Assembly: GCA_030789695.1 (NCBI GenBank)
Contig: CM061130.1
Coordinates: forward strand, 10,717,860-10,781,859
Length of the DNA stretch: 64,000 nucleotides
Origin: Scilla litardierei
Lineage: Eukaryota; Streptophyta; Magnoliopsida; Asparagales; Asparagaceae
Direction: 5' to 3'
Shown piece by piece: positions 31,725-43,356 of this stretch. Every line of letters begins with the position of its first letter. Position 1 is the first letter of the stretch. A program made the translations under genes and the position numbers. Under the pieces are notes generated by a model. It was not told the origin of the DNA and did not search any database. It saw nothing but the letters and a program-made list of their open reading frames with translations.

Positions 31725-32504
31725 ATGAAAACCACACAAAACACAGCCCAGGCCAGAACTGCGCCCCGCCGGAAAACACCGCCGGCCGGCCACCTCCGGC
31801 CACCCCCTCCGGCGACCACCACCCCCGATCAACTCCCCTCTGACCCCCAAAGCATCTCCACCTCCCCTTACCCTCTTCCCTCATCTCTATCTCCCTCAAA
31901 ACGCTTTCAAACACAACCCAAACGACAGTTTTACAGATCTGCGCCATCGCCGGAAAAACTCACGCCCACCGGCCATCCGGCCACCTACGACGACCAACCT
32001 ACCGCCGTTGGATTCCTATCGAAACCACCTACCAACTGCAATTTTCCTCATGCTCATAGCCCATCTGTAGCTCCCGGAATCCTCGTCGGAACACGTCACA
32101 TCCGCTGTTTTTCACAGATCTGGAAGCTGAACTTCGCCGCCCGCGCACGGCCACCTCCGACCACCCCCGGTGACAACTCCACTGCCGTTGGCTTCGTCTT
32201 GAAGTCCTTTACCCACTGCAGTTTCCCGTTTCCGCTGTTCATCTCTGGAATTTCACTGAGACGTGCAACAACGGACGTGGCACGAATCTGTCCTCCACGG
32301 CTTCTCACGGCCGCCCACCGCCGTGCGCTCATGCCGTCGGCCATCCACCGGGCCGAGCATCTTCCTTTGGTCCCACTTCATCTACCAACAGCCCCCTTGG
32401 ACTCTCAGAGTTCACGTGCGTTGCCGCACGCACGTACTTTTAGCCGACGTCGCCGTTATCGTGAAGAACCGTTGCGCTACTCGCAACGGGAGGAGGATCG
32501 CTGA
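31725..32504 (+). CDS. 259-codon open frame within the LTR
   Basis: Open from ATG at 31725 to a stop at 32502-32504, Pro/Thr/Ser/Arg-rich (RRKTPPAGHLRPPPPATTT) with no recognised domain. It is repeated unchanged at 37754-38533 in the other LTR. GC-rich sequence makes long chance frames likely, and several antisense frames overlap it. I list it because of its length and exact preservation; a protein product is not supported by any motif. Confidence 0.2.
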   Translation: MKTTQNTAQARTAPRRKTPPAGHLRPPPPATTTPDQLPSDPQSISTSPYPLPSSLSPSKRFQTQPKRQFYRSAPSPEKLTPTGHPATYDDQPTAVGFLSKPPTNCNFPHAHSPSVAPGILVGTRHIRCFSQIWKLNFAARARPPPTTPGDNSTAVGFVLKSFTHCSFPFPLFISGISLRRATTDVARICPPRLLTAAHRRALMPSAIHRAEHLPLVPLHLPTAPLDSQSSRALPHARTFSRRRRYREEPLRYSQREEDR

Positions 32505-33237
32505 TTAGCTCGCTGATTTCATGCCGCCACCCCACTGTCCAGAGGTACCTCTCTGTGCTACCTGCGGCCGAGGAGTTCCAGACGACGCCGAAGTTTTGCC
32601 GTTCAGACCCGACTTCCGCTTGTTGGACGACATTACGAGGTTAGTTTCCCTAACGAGTAGTAAAACCCACACCGTAGCAAAACTGAACCCTAAACTAAAA
32701 CTGGACAACTATAATTAAATTTACTTTTTCGCATCAGTAAAATGTTGTCACTGTAGAAAATCGACCATCGGACAATTTTCTGTGCATATAGGGTAGCGGT
32801 CGATTTAGGCTGAACAAGAACACCAAAAAGTGACTTTTGACGAATAGGATAGTCCCGATAACCTAGAAACGAAACCTAATAGGATTTGATGAATTTGAGA
32901 CCTGACACCGTCGCCGTGGCGATATTTCAGACGGACTTCCGCGGACGAGACGCTTGGACGAGACGCTTCAGGAGGACGACACACTCGCCATCGCAGGCAA
33001 GTGTACCCACTTGCATTTTTGACCATGCTTTGGTCTTAGATTGCTAGAACTGTTAGACTGTGAATGTATAGAACCGGGCGTGAAATGATAGCGTCCGGGA
33101 CACCCCTGACGACTTAGACTTGACGACGAAGTCTAAGCTCGACAAACAACAACCTTTGACACCGTAGGGCTATCTTGTGTGTGCGTGCGTGTGGACACCC
33201 TAGAATAACAATTCCTTACACTTTTCGTGTCATGTCC

Positions 33238-33628
33238 CTGTTACACAAAAAGCCTGCGGGCGTTTCGGATGCTCTCCATGCGAGAGTGATCCCCGTGACT
33301 GTTATACAAAAAGCCTGCGGGCGTTTCGGATGCTTTCCTTGCGGAAGTGATCCCTGTTATACAAAAGCCTGCGGGCGTCTTGGATGCTTTCCATGCGGAA
33401 GTGATCCCTGTTACACAAAAAGCCTTCGGGCGTTTCAGATGCTTTCCTTGCGGAAGTGATCCTTGTTATACAAAAAGCCTTCGGGCGTTTCGGATGCTTT
33501 CCTTGCGGAAGTGATCCCTGTTACACAAAAAGCCTTCGGGCGTTTCGGATGCTTTCCTTGCGGAAGTGATCCCTGTTATACAAAAAGCCTTCGGGCGTTT
33601 CGGATGCTTCCCTAGCGGAAGTGATCCC
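33238..33628 (+). repeat. 55-bp tandem repeats with hairpin potential
   Basis: About seven copies of a unit running CTGTTATACAAAAAGCCTTC, GGGCGTTTCGGATGC, then TTTCCTTGCGGAAGTGATCC. Within each unit GGAT..TTCC pairs with GGAA..ATCC around a TTGC loop, and GCC pairs with GGC, so the RNA could form a chain of small stem-loops. The array recurs at about 39267-39657 in the 3' LTR with scattered differences. Confidence 0.92.
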
Positions 33629-34461
33629 TGTACTTCTTGTCCTGAGTTCCTGGGTTGGGGTAGGGTTAAGCGTGCGCACGGCAAGAGGGTCTGATCCCCC
33701 TCGAACCGTAAGGCGTGAACCCTTCGTGTCACACTTGTCTTGTCTTGTCCCGTCCTGTTTGTCATGTCTTGTCCCGCCATGTCCCGACTTGTCTTGACAC
33801 CTGTAGGTTAGTCCCCGTAGTTGGTAGCACACGCTATGACTACTACTTGTCCCGTTTTACTTTTCTGCTACGTTACTTTCTGTTGTGTTACCCTGTTATA
33901 ACCACAGCATGCTAATCAACCAGTAAACTGTTGTGTAAAAGAACCTCAGCATGTTAATCAACCAGTAAACCGTTGTTTAAAGTTCGGTGCACTTGCGGTA
34001 AAGTCTAACCCTTCTTGTAGACTTTACCTGACGTACAGTTCCTTTTTCTTGGGTGCTGTACGTCAGGTGTTTAGCCAGAGTTCGTGGACGAGGCAGACTC
34101 ACTGGAGTACGAGGAGCCGAGGACGTCGACCCAGAGTACGTGCCTGACGAGGACCAGACCTTGAGGTCTCTTTAGTCGTCACTTTCAGAGGTTCTACTTT
34201 TAGTTTGCTTTTAGATAGTTTGTTGCCATGCTTAGGCTTCTTTTTAGACTTTGTACTTGTTGGATATTATATTTCTAATTTAATGAATGCAATTTCCTTT
34301 CTGTACTTTCTGTTGTTTCGAACTATATTAATGCAAGAACCTGAAAATCTTTTAAAATGGTACCCCTACAGACGCTTATTGGGTCCGAGCTTCTCAGCTC
34401 TGGCCTAAGCGGGCCTTAGTCACGCTTCGCCTCCGTCCATTTTGGGAAGCGGGGCGTGACA

Positions 34462-37008
34462 GGTTTTAGTGGTGGCCCATGCAGGTCATGCAAAAGTTCG
34501 GAACAATAAAAAGTACCGCATTCATCTAATATCCACGTACAAGTCTGAATTAGTTTCCCAGTCTTAGATAGTAGGAAGACTTAGGTAGACGTCCCAATTT
34601 GACAGTCTGACGCCTTAGTTAGGAATTAGACATCCTCGTCCTAGGATACCTTAGTAGCCACTTGACTCTGACCAAATTAGATTTCTAGAGTCCTCCTTTT
34701 AGTTTAGTCGCTCGCACAGCTCCATTGACTTCGAGCCCAGCAGAACGTAACCTTGATTCTCTTAGGAACTTTCCCCCTAGATCTTGATTGTAGTTTAGCT
34801 CGTTAGGAAATCTTAGCGCCGAGCTCTCCTGATCTTCAGACGACCCGATAATTAGAATCCCTGACTTCTAGCGTCTCCCTGATCATTACCCTTTTCGTGA
34901 TATCGACCGTAGAGTTCCATCGTAGCTTCGTGAATCGTATCCTAAGAGTATCCATCATGCGATCTTTTCCTTTCTTCCAATTCAAGTAATCGTTCCTGAC
35001 GAGTGTCGTTGATCCTTCGAGTCTTTTTCCCTTGCCAAGTCTGCTGCCTCTAAAAGTATTTTTGAAATTCCTATTAAGTTTGTCGCTCAGCTTAACTTCT
35101 TTGAAAACCCCTATGTTATATATTTCAAAATTCTTGTTTTTCGGTTGAGTTAAAATTCTTTCACTAATCTTGAAACCTTTTTGGTCGTAATATTATTTTA
35201 CTATCTCGTACCTATTTTCAAATCGGTATCTTTCGTATTTCAGTTTTAAACCTTGTTATCAATTCTATAATCCAATATATATGTATTACCCTCCCAAACT
35301 ACAAAATTTATTTCTAACCACTTACTGTATGTATTTTTAAAAATATTTCTAAACCAAAGAGAACTTTAAATTTCTTCTTGTATATGTATATACAGCCCTA
35401 TGTTCATCGTGCTCCTACTTCAAGAATCTTTGTTTAAACTTACTTTCATTTACAAAACAACCTCGCTACCTCACCCTACTTTTATCTCCTTCATCCAGCC
35501 CTTTCTCCAAATTGTAATAATTTTTACCGTCTGCTCACTTTTTCCTACATATTTTTATAAGTATAAAAGTATATGATATCATATTTTACACGTAATTCTT
35601 CTTTCATCTATCTAGTTATTTTGAGAAATATTTTTTTTCGTTCCATCCAACCAACTATCTCCTTTCCCCACCGTACTTGAACTCGTTCTTTCCGATTTAT
35701 TTCGTTACACTTTTGGTTTCTGTTTCCTTTATTTTGCGTAGATTTTAGTCCTTGTAGTTGTCCATGATATCTCCAGTTTAGGAGTAGGCCATTTGGTAGG
35801 TGATGTCGTTGTGGTGCATGAGTATATGTAGAGTGTGTAGACATGTATGAGTGTGTGTTATTTAGGATCCTGATGATTGCCTTTTGTGTCTTGAATGTGT
35901 ACTCAGTGTTAACCATGATATGATTGAAGTTGTCTGAATGACGGTATTCATACGTATATGAATAGGGTCATAGAAGACAATTTCCGTAGGCGTAGTTTTT
36001 CGCGATTATAGAATAGCTTATCTTTGACTGCGTGCGATTGTATTAAAACTTTGTTTTTCTTTTAAACCAAACCTTTAAAGTTTTCGAAGTTAGCTCACAA
36101 GATCACAAATCAATTATCCTTCCTCATCCATTATCACGACTCCACACGTTTTTCCAAATGTTTTAAAAATGTGTCACTGGTTTTAAGTTTCCCTTTCTAT
36201 TCTCTCTCTCCTTTTAGAAATATTATGTTATGGTTGTTATAGTTTCGAGACTAGCTATTATTGTTGTAGGATTTTGTTTGCGGGTAGGCTCAGGGAGAGA
36301 TGAGATTTTTTATAGCATTGATTAACCGATTTTGGAACAATAGGATAGTGGAATAGATTTCTTTCGGGTGAAAAGAATGGGCTGTCCAAGACTTATTTAT
36401 TATACCGAGGTGTGAAGGACCCAATGGAAAACTCTAATTGGATGAAATTATGTATAGGAGATGAGTACTTAATCGATCTGAAACTTGGACGAGTCATAGA
36501 TAAGAGTAGCTAGGCCGAGATAGTATGATTTGGAGTGATCATGAGAATGAGTAGAATATTTAAAGCATCAAGTTCGATGATTAAGTTGACGTGAGAAGAC
36601 ATTGAAAGTAATACGACATGTCGAGATGAATGAGATGTTATGAAAATGGATTTTAGTATTATTAGGAGGTTAGATGTTAAGAGTAAGGATAGATGTAGTT
36701 TTTGGTTCATTGATTTTGGGGAAAAGAATTATGAGCTAAGGTGACGGATGATATATTGGGGACATAATGATTGTTGAATTGTGGACGGTAATATGGATCT
36801 ATAGTCAGATGCTAGGGCATGATTCTAGTTGTAGCATTATCCAGTGAAGGGACGCATTGTGATGGATTATTGAGGAACGTAGTTTGGAGTAATAGGATTA
36901 GCGATCTTTATGTGTAGATATGAGAGTTGCGGGTATGAGATTAGGTAGATAGTATTATTATTAGTGTAAGTGATTCCGAGGGCGGAATCATTTCTAAGGT
37001 GGATAGAA
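34462..37008 (+). other. Non-coding interior of the LARD
   Basis: AT-rich, with no gag or pol motif in any frame. The last 40 bp before the 3' LTR (CGAGGGCGGAATC ... AAGGTGGATAGAA) look like a degenerate chromovirus 3' end with a weak polypurine tract. Confidence 0.7.
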
Positions 37009-40000
37009 TGTAACGGCCGCTTTTCGACCGTTCGTATTTCCTGCGTGCACGTGCTATATCGTGCACGTATTCTATTTGGCTATTTCTGAGTTCCGGCATG
37101 AGCGATGCGATATGCCGTTGCGATCATTTGGGAAGTAGAATTTTATAGTAATATTTGGGAACGTCTTTTCACGGCTCGTTTTCTCGCAAAACGATTTTGA
37201 AAGATAGGGGCGTTTTGGTCTTTTGGCACCAATACGCGGTTCCTGATTTTACGATAATTTTTGGTAGGTGTAACACGCAATCGAACACTGTAGCCCCGTA
37301 CTTCTCGTCTCCACGATTGTCCCGGTATTTTCGGATTATTTTTCCGATGCCCGTAGTGGAAGATATCCCCTAATCAATTTCAACCGTTGATTAGCCACTA
37401 ATCTTTTGAATTTCAAATTTAAAATCAAATCCTAATCAAATCTTTGGAGAATCCCTACGTATCATGCATGTGGGATTTCTTCCACTACCCACACCCAAAA
37501 CTACACCCCCTCCTCTCACATACTCTCTCTCCTAGTCACCTAAATACACTATTTTTAACACCCATATATCAAGTTTCTCTTCCCTTTTAACAAACCCAAA
37601 CCACAACCCTAGGAGGCCACGCATGAACCCATTTGCAGCCGCCTTGCTCCTCCTCCGGCCACCACGGCAGCCCCCCAAGTTCCCCAACTCCGGCCACCAC
37701 CTTCTCCTCCTCCTTCTCCTCCATCTCCACCTCTCCAAGACATCAAAAACTCCATGAAAACCACACAAAACACAGCCCAGGCCAGAACTGCGCCCCGCCG
37801 GAAAACACCGCCGGCCGGCCACCTCCGGCCACCCCCTCCGGCGACCACCACCCCCGATCAACTCCCCTCTGACCCCCAAAGCATCTCCACCTCCCCTTAC
37901 CCTCTTCCCTCATCTCTATCTCCCTCAAAACGCTTTCAAACACAACCCAAACGACAGTTTTACAGATCTGCGCCATCGCCGGAAAAACTCACGCCCACCG
38001 GCCATCCGGCCACCTACGACGACCAACCTACCGCCGTTGGATTCCTATCGAAACCACCTACCAACTGCAATTTTCCTCATGCTCATAGCCCATCTGTAGC
38101 TCCCGGAATCCTCGTCGGAACACGTCACATCCGCTGTTTTTCACAGATCTGGAAGCTGAACTTCGCCGCCCGCGCACGGCCACCTCCGACCACCCCCGGT
38201 GACAACTCCACTGCCGTTGGCTTCGTCTTGAAGTCCTTTACCCACTGCAGTTTCCCGTTTCCGCTGTTCATCTCTGGAATTTCACTGAGACGTGCAACAA
38301 CGGACGTGGCACGAATCTGTCCTCCACGGCTTCTCACGGCCGCCCACCGCCGTGCGCTCATGCCGTCGGCCATCCACCGGGCCGAGCATCTTCCTTTGGT
38401 CCCACTTCATCTACCAACAGCCCCCTTGGACTCTCAGAGTTCACGTGCGTTGCCGCACGCACGTACTTTTAGCCGACGTCGCCGTTATCGTGAAGAACCG
38501 TTGCGCTACTCGCAACGGGAGGAGGATCGCTGATTAGCTCGCTGATTTCATGCCGCCACCCCACTGTCCAGAGGTACCTCTCTGTGCTACCTGCGGCCGA
38601 GGAGTTCCAGACGACGCCGAAGTTTTGCCGTTCAGACCCGACTTCCGCTTGTTGGACGACATTACGAGGTTAGTTTCCCTAACGAGTAGTAAAACCCACA
38701 CCGTAGCAAAACTGAACCCTAAACTAAAACTGGACAACTATAATTAAATTTACTTTTTCGCATCAGTAAAATGTTGTCACTGTAGAAAATCGACCATCGG
38801 ACAATTTTCTGTGCATATAGGGTAGCGGTCGATTTAGGCTGAACAAGAACACCAAAAAGTGACTTTTGACGAATAGGATAGTCCCGATAACCTAGAAACG
38901 AAACCTAATAGGATTTGATGAATTTGAGACCTGACACCGTCGCCGTGGCGATATTTCAGACGGACTTCCGCGGACGAGACGCTTGGACGAGACGCTTCAG
39001 GAGGACGACACACTCGCCATCGCAGGCAAGTGTACCCACTTGCATTTTTGACCATGCTTTGGTCTTAGATTGCTAGAACTGTTAGACTGTGAATGTATAG
39101 AACCGGGCGTGAAATGATAGCGTCCGGGACACCCCTGACGACTTAGACTTGACGACGAAGTCTAAGCTCGACAAACAACAACCTTTGACACCGTAGGGCT
39201 ATCTTGTGTGTGCGTGCGTGTGGACACCCTAGAATAACAATTCCTTACACTTGTCGTGTCATGTCTCTGTTACACAAAAAGCCTGCGGGCGTTTCGGATG
39301 CTCTCCATGCGAGAGTGATCCCTGTGACTGTTATACAAAAAGCCTGCGGGCGTTTCGGATGCTTTCCTTGCGGAAGTGATCCCTGTTATACAAAAGCCAG
39401 CGGGCGTTTCGGATGCTTTCCATACGGAAGTGATCCCTGTTACACAAAAAGCCTTCGGGCGTTTTGGATGCTTTCCTTGCGGAAGTGATCCCTGTTATAC
39501 AAAAAGCCTTCGGGCGTTTCGGATGCTTTCCTTGCGGAAGTGATCCCTGTTACACAAAAAGCCTTCGGGCGTTTCGGATGCTTTCCTTGTGGAAGTGATC
39601 CCTGTTATACAAAAAGCCTTCGGGCGTTTCGGATGCTTCCCTAGCGGAAGTGATCCCTGTACTTCTTGTCCTGAGTTCCTGGGTTGGGGTAGGGTTGAGC
39701 GTGCGCACGGCAAGAGGGTCTGATCCCCCTCGAACCGTAAGGCGTGAACCCTTCGTGTCACACTTGTCTTGTCTTGTCCCGTCCTGTTTGTCATGTCTTG
39801 TCCCGCCACGTCCCGACTTGTCTTGACACCTGTAGGTTAGTCCCCGTAGTTGGTAGCACACGCTACGACTAATACTTGTCCCGTTTTACTTTCCTGCTAC
39901 GTTACTTTCTGTTGTGTTACCCTGTTATAACCACAGCATGCTAATCAACCAGTAAACTGTTGTGTAAAAGAACCTCAGCATGTTAATCAACCAGTAAACC

Positions 40001-40490
40001 GTTGTTTAAAGTTCGGTGCACTTGCGGTAAAGTCTAACCCTTCTTGTAGACTTTACCTGACGTACAGTTTCTTTTTCTTGGGTGCTGTACGTCAGGTGTT
40101 TAGCCAGAGTTCGTGGACGAGGCAGACTCACTGGAGTACGAGGAGCCGAGGACGTCGACCCAGAGTACGTGCCTGACGAGGACCAGACCTTGAGGTCTCT
40201 TTAGTCGTCACTTTCAGAGGTTCTACTTTTAGTTTGTTTTTAGATAGTTTGTTGCCACGCTTAGGCTTCTTTTTAGACTTTGTACTTGTTGGATATTATA
40301 TTTCTAATTTAATGAATGCAATTTCCTTTCTGTACTTTCTGTTGTTTCGAACTATATTAATGCAAGAACCTGAAAATCTTTTAAAATGGTACCCCTACAG
40401 ACGCTTATTGGGTCCGAGCTTCTCAGCTCTGGCCTAAGCGGGCCTTAGTCACGCTTCGCCTCCGTCCATTTTGGGAAGCGGGGCGTGACA
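37009..40490 (+). repeat. 3' LTR of the LARD
   Basis: A 3482-bp partner of 30979-34461, offset by 6029 bp through its central part. It carries the same 259-codon frame (37754-38533) and hairpin array. It ends GGGGCGTGACA at 40490, followed by GGTAT. Confidence 0.92.
39267..39657 (+). repeat. 55-bp tandem repeats, 3' LTR copy
   Basis: Same seven-unit array as in the 5' LTR, with a handful of substitutions in individual units. Copy number is the same in both LTRs, so no unit gain or loss has occurred since insertion. Confidence 0.9.
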
Positions 40491-40735
40491 GGTATGCTTG
40501 TTATATTTGTAGAAATTAACAATCTCTTGATAGACTCAAGACCAGTGTCAAAGCAACTGAAATGCACTACCTCCTTGGCAATTTTCGGATAGAAGACATT
40601 TCCGATTATTTGGACTTAAAAACATCAATTATTTACAAGGTTCTTAACCTAGAAGAGTTCTATGCTTTTCCTTTGCTTGTTCATGAAACATATGCACCAT
40701 TACAGAGACTTCTTTTTAGTCAACAAATGTATATC

Positions 40736-41063
40736 TGATAAGCTCCAAACAAGATCTGAAATTTATTAGAAATAAACTAAAAATAAAAAGGATAACTGAT
40801 TACAATTGTAGGGGTAGCCGTCCTCCCAAGACACCGATTGATAGGGGACGTCCACACCCTCCCGTAGCCGAAGAACTATCTATCCGATTTATCAAAACAA
40901 TCAAATCATGCCTGAGCTAGGGCCGGTCGCACCCTCCCCCTTTAATACAGTTTCCTTCTTTTAGCAATTTACTAATAAGCTCCTATAATAATTAAAATAC
41001 TGCAAAAAGGGCTAGAATGCCCCTAATGGACCCAAACTCTTAAATATGATGCCGGCTTCATCA
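40736..41063 (-). repeat. 3' LTR of the TR-GAG element
   Basis: A 328-bp LTR, about 90% identical by eye to 42892-43220. Shared words include ACCGATTGATAGGGGACGTC and CAAATCATGCCTGAG. Confidence 0.9.
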
Positions 41064-41078
41064 TTATCCCCCCCAACA
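41064..41078 (-). other. Polypurine tract of the TR-GAG element
   Basis: TGTTGGGGGGGATAA on the minus strand directly abuts the 3' LTR. It fixes the element's orientation as minus. Confidence 0.8.
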
Positions 41079-41114
41079 ATCACCTTGTCCTCAAGGTGGT
41101 GCATGAATTCTATG

Positions 41115-41960
41115 GCGGTCATACTCCAAGTGGTGGTCGTCATCCACTTCGGGCTCTTCATCATCCAAATCCTCATCGTCATCCCCGACTATCAGCACTT
41201 GTAGTTTGTGCACCCCCACAATGGTGCCCTGGGGTTAATGGTGCCCTGGGGTGAAGCTCTCATCGCAACTGAAACACAACTCTTTCTGTCTCTTCTCCCT
41301 CAGCTCTGCGTCAGTCATCCTCCTGAACTGACCCACTGCTGGCGGTGCACTGCTTTTCTCCTCAATCTTCTCATCACTTGCCTAATCTCTATATAGCCAC
41401 CTTCAGGCCCACTGTCGCTGTTGGAGCTCCAAGCTGAACCTGTCCATCGCAACTGCTCCTAGCTCTCCTCTCATCCGTCTGGTGGTCATCTACCATCTGT
41501 GCTATCTCCATGACCTCCACTAGACCATGTGGCTTGTATGGGCGAAACTCGGAGTGAATAATGGGCTTTAAGCCCTTCATGAACATGCCCTCCGGTGACT
41601 TCACCATGACCCCTCGCACTCACCCTGAAAGTGTCTCGAACTTCGCTATGTACCCCCTTACAGGCTCGTCATGCCTGAGTGCAAACAACTGCTTATGGAG
41701 GTTCCCCATGTGAGGCTCCCGGAACCTCTCCAATATGCGGTCATTGATCTCCTCCCAACTGCGAAATGGACGCCGCTGCTCCCTCCATTGATACCATCCT
41801 AGGACTCTCCCATCCATACATATTGTTGCTGCCTCCAACTTCTATGCCTCAACATACGAGACACAGTAAAGAATCTCTCTGCACTATAAATCAACGCATG
41901 TGGATCCTCCTCGAATACGGGCATCTTCAACTTCCGTACTCTCCATCCACCCCCAAAATG
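41115..41960 (-). pseudogene. Decayed Ty3-type gag
   Basis: On the minus strand the order is RKLKMPVFEEDPHALIYSAE, a frameshift near 41840, then AATICMDGRVLGWYQWREQ, SWEEINDRILERFREP and LHKQLFALRHDEP. A TGA follows at 41620-41622. The same frame resumes with MFMKGLKPIIHSEFRPYKP and MVDDHQTDERRARSS, and later a knuckle-like CFSCDESFTPGHH and LQVLIVGDDDEDLDDEEPE. These are the successive blocks of a plant Ty3/gypsy retrotransposon gag. The first two Cys and a His of the knuckle remain; the His is followed by a stop. The protein would need help in trans from a full element. Confidence 0.8.
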
Positions 41961-42274
41961 CCCCTGATCTGCCCTACCTTTTGCGTGTCTGGGCTGATAA
42001 TAATGATGCCACCTCTCATGATGTGTCTCATGTCCCTAATGTGGCCCTCTCCCACGATCTACATGGCCCCCTCATGGCCTCCTCCTCGTCCTCCGTGGTT
42101 TACCCAATCACTACCACCACTATATGCACCTCCCCCTTCATCTTCATAGTAGCTGTCACCTCCTTCACCGTGATAAAGACCATCCCCTTGCACATGCCCT
42201 GGATAGCCGTTGCACGACTGATGTTGATCCTCGTTATTGGGACGCATCAACGGAGGCTGAAAAGCTGCTGATCA

Positions 42275-42480
42275 GTGATCGTTGTGGTTGGGAAACCCCC
42301 TGACGGCCCCCCTCAGGGTGCTCGACAGGGTCGGCTGACCTGTTGGAGGCCGGCAGGGTTCGACCGACCCTGCCGGTGCCCAAATTGGGCGGAGCGGCTG
42401 CCTCTGCCCATATTTAGGGCCGGCTGCCCCCAAGGCTGGCCTTGGGGGTTCGGTCGGCTACCCTTGCCATTCCATTGACC
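42275..42480. other. GC-rich insert in the TR-GAG leader
   Basis: About 200 bp much richer in GC than the rest of the element, with several GCCGGC/GGCCGG-type words and an imperfect inverted duplication around CCCCAAGG/CCTTGGGG. No protein similarity is recognised. It may be captured host sequence or part of the leader or N-terminal gag linker. Confidence 0.4.
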
Positions 42481-42877
42481 TCCGACGAACTCCTCGTCCT
42501 TTCACAGCTCTTACTCATCGTCTTTGAAATACTCGTCGGCGTCGAAAACCATGCCTTCATCAATATTTTCCAACTTTTCCGTCCCCTTCTCTAAAGGTGG
42601 CACCTTTTTTTTGAAGAACTAGGGTTTGCACCGTCTTTTCCATTCTTTTTCGTGAGTATCAATAGTTGGAAGATGATTTGCGAGAGGGCCTCATTTTGTT
42701 TGTCTTGCCTAGCCGTCAACCTCTCGTTGATCCGATCAAAGGTAGCCGTCAACTTCGAAATTGCCTCGCCGTTTCCGCTGGGGTTTTCTTCACATCGTCA
42801 ATCTCGCCATTGAATTGCTCTTCAAAGATTAAAATTTGTCCTTGGATCTTGTCGACGCCGCCATGGATCGTTATTCA

Positions 42878-42890
42878 CTCTGATATTCAA
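42878..42890 (-). other. Degenerate primer binding site
   Basis: TTGAATATCAGAGTG on the minus strand retains the TATCAGAG core of the initiator Met tRNA complement next to the 5' LTR. Confidence 0.6.
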
Positions 42891-42891
42891 A

Positions 42892-43220
42892 TGATAGGCC
42901 CCAAACGAGATCTGAAATTTATTAGCAATAAACTAAAAATAAAAAGGATAAATGTTTACAATTGTAGGGATAATCGCCCTTCCATGACGCCGATTGATAG
43001 GGGACGTCCGCATTCTCCCGTAGCCAAAGAAATATCTCTACTGATTTATCAAAACAATCAAATCATGCCTGAGTTAGGGCCGACTGCACCCTCCCCATAT
43101 AATACAATTTCCATCGGTTAGCAATTTACTAGTAAGCCCCTATAATAATTATAATACTACAAAATGGCATGTAATGTCCCTAATGGACCCAAACTCCCAA
43201 ATATGGTGCCGACTCTATCA
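42892..43220 (-). repeat. 5' LTR of the TR-GAG element
   Basis: A 329-bp partner of 40736-41063, ending TATCA, followed by GTATC. Confidence 0.9.
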
Positions 43221-43356
43221 GTATCACTCTATCTTTTGTTATCGAATGAGATTCTATCTATTTTTGTAGTCATGTACCTTATAAGTGAGTTTTTCTATGA
43301 GATAGGCTTTTGTTTGTCAGTGCCAAACTTATCCTGGGACTATTGTATATTGACAG

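Larger units (their letters stand above)
30979..34461 (+). repeat. 5' LTR of the LARD
   Basis: A 3483-bp LTR. The first 490 bp and the last 1240 bp differ from the 3' copy at about 1.5% of positions. From 31474 to 33223 I found no difference. It contains a GC-rich region with a 259-codon open frame, a tandem hairpin array (33238-33628) and CTTGTC-type short repeats (33731-33800). Confidence 0.9.
30979..40490 (+). mobile_element. LARD-type LTR element with 3.48-kb LTRs
   Basis: Two direct repeats, 30979-34461 and 37009-40490, begin TGTAACGGCCGC and end GGGGCGTGACA. They enclose 2547 bp without any retroelement domain. Flanks TGTAT and GGTAT match at 4 of 5 positions. The LTR termini and the sequence before the 3' LTR (CGAGGGCGGAATCATTTCTA) resemble Tekay/Del chromoviruses, so a derivative of that lineage is likely. 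With LTRs longer than the interior and no coding region it fits a large retrotransposon derivative. The primer site after the 5' LTR is not recognisable. Confidence 0.88.
40736..43220 (-). mobile_element. TR-GAG type LTR element (gag only)
   Basis: Direct repeats 40736-41063 and 42892-43220 begin TGATA and end ATCA; outer flanks ATATC and GTATC match at 4 of 5 positions. On the minus strand a TATCAGAG core of an iMet-type primer site lies just inside the right LTR (42878-42890). A polypurine tract, TGTTGGGGGGGATAA, lies just inside the left LTR (41064-41078). Between them is only a decayed Ty3-type gag that ends at its zinc knuckle and a short acidic tail; protease, reverse transcriptase and integrase are absent. 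This organisation matches elements described as terminal-repeat retrotransposons with a GAG domain. Confidence 0.88.

Noticed and set aside
33238..33628. Possible CRISPR array
   Set aside because: Units are contiguous 55-bp tandem copies without unique spacers, inside an LTR and duplicated in the other LTR. The same reasoning rejects the CTAGTCGGTC arrays at 49700-50365 and 60436-61095.
34462..37008. Hidden gag or pol in the LARD interior
   Set aside because: I looked in all frames for zinc knuckle, DSG, D-D-35-E and YVDD or YIDD motifs and found none.
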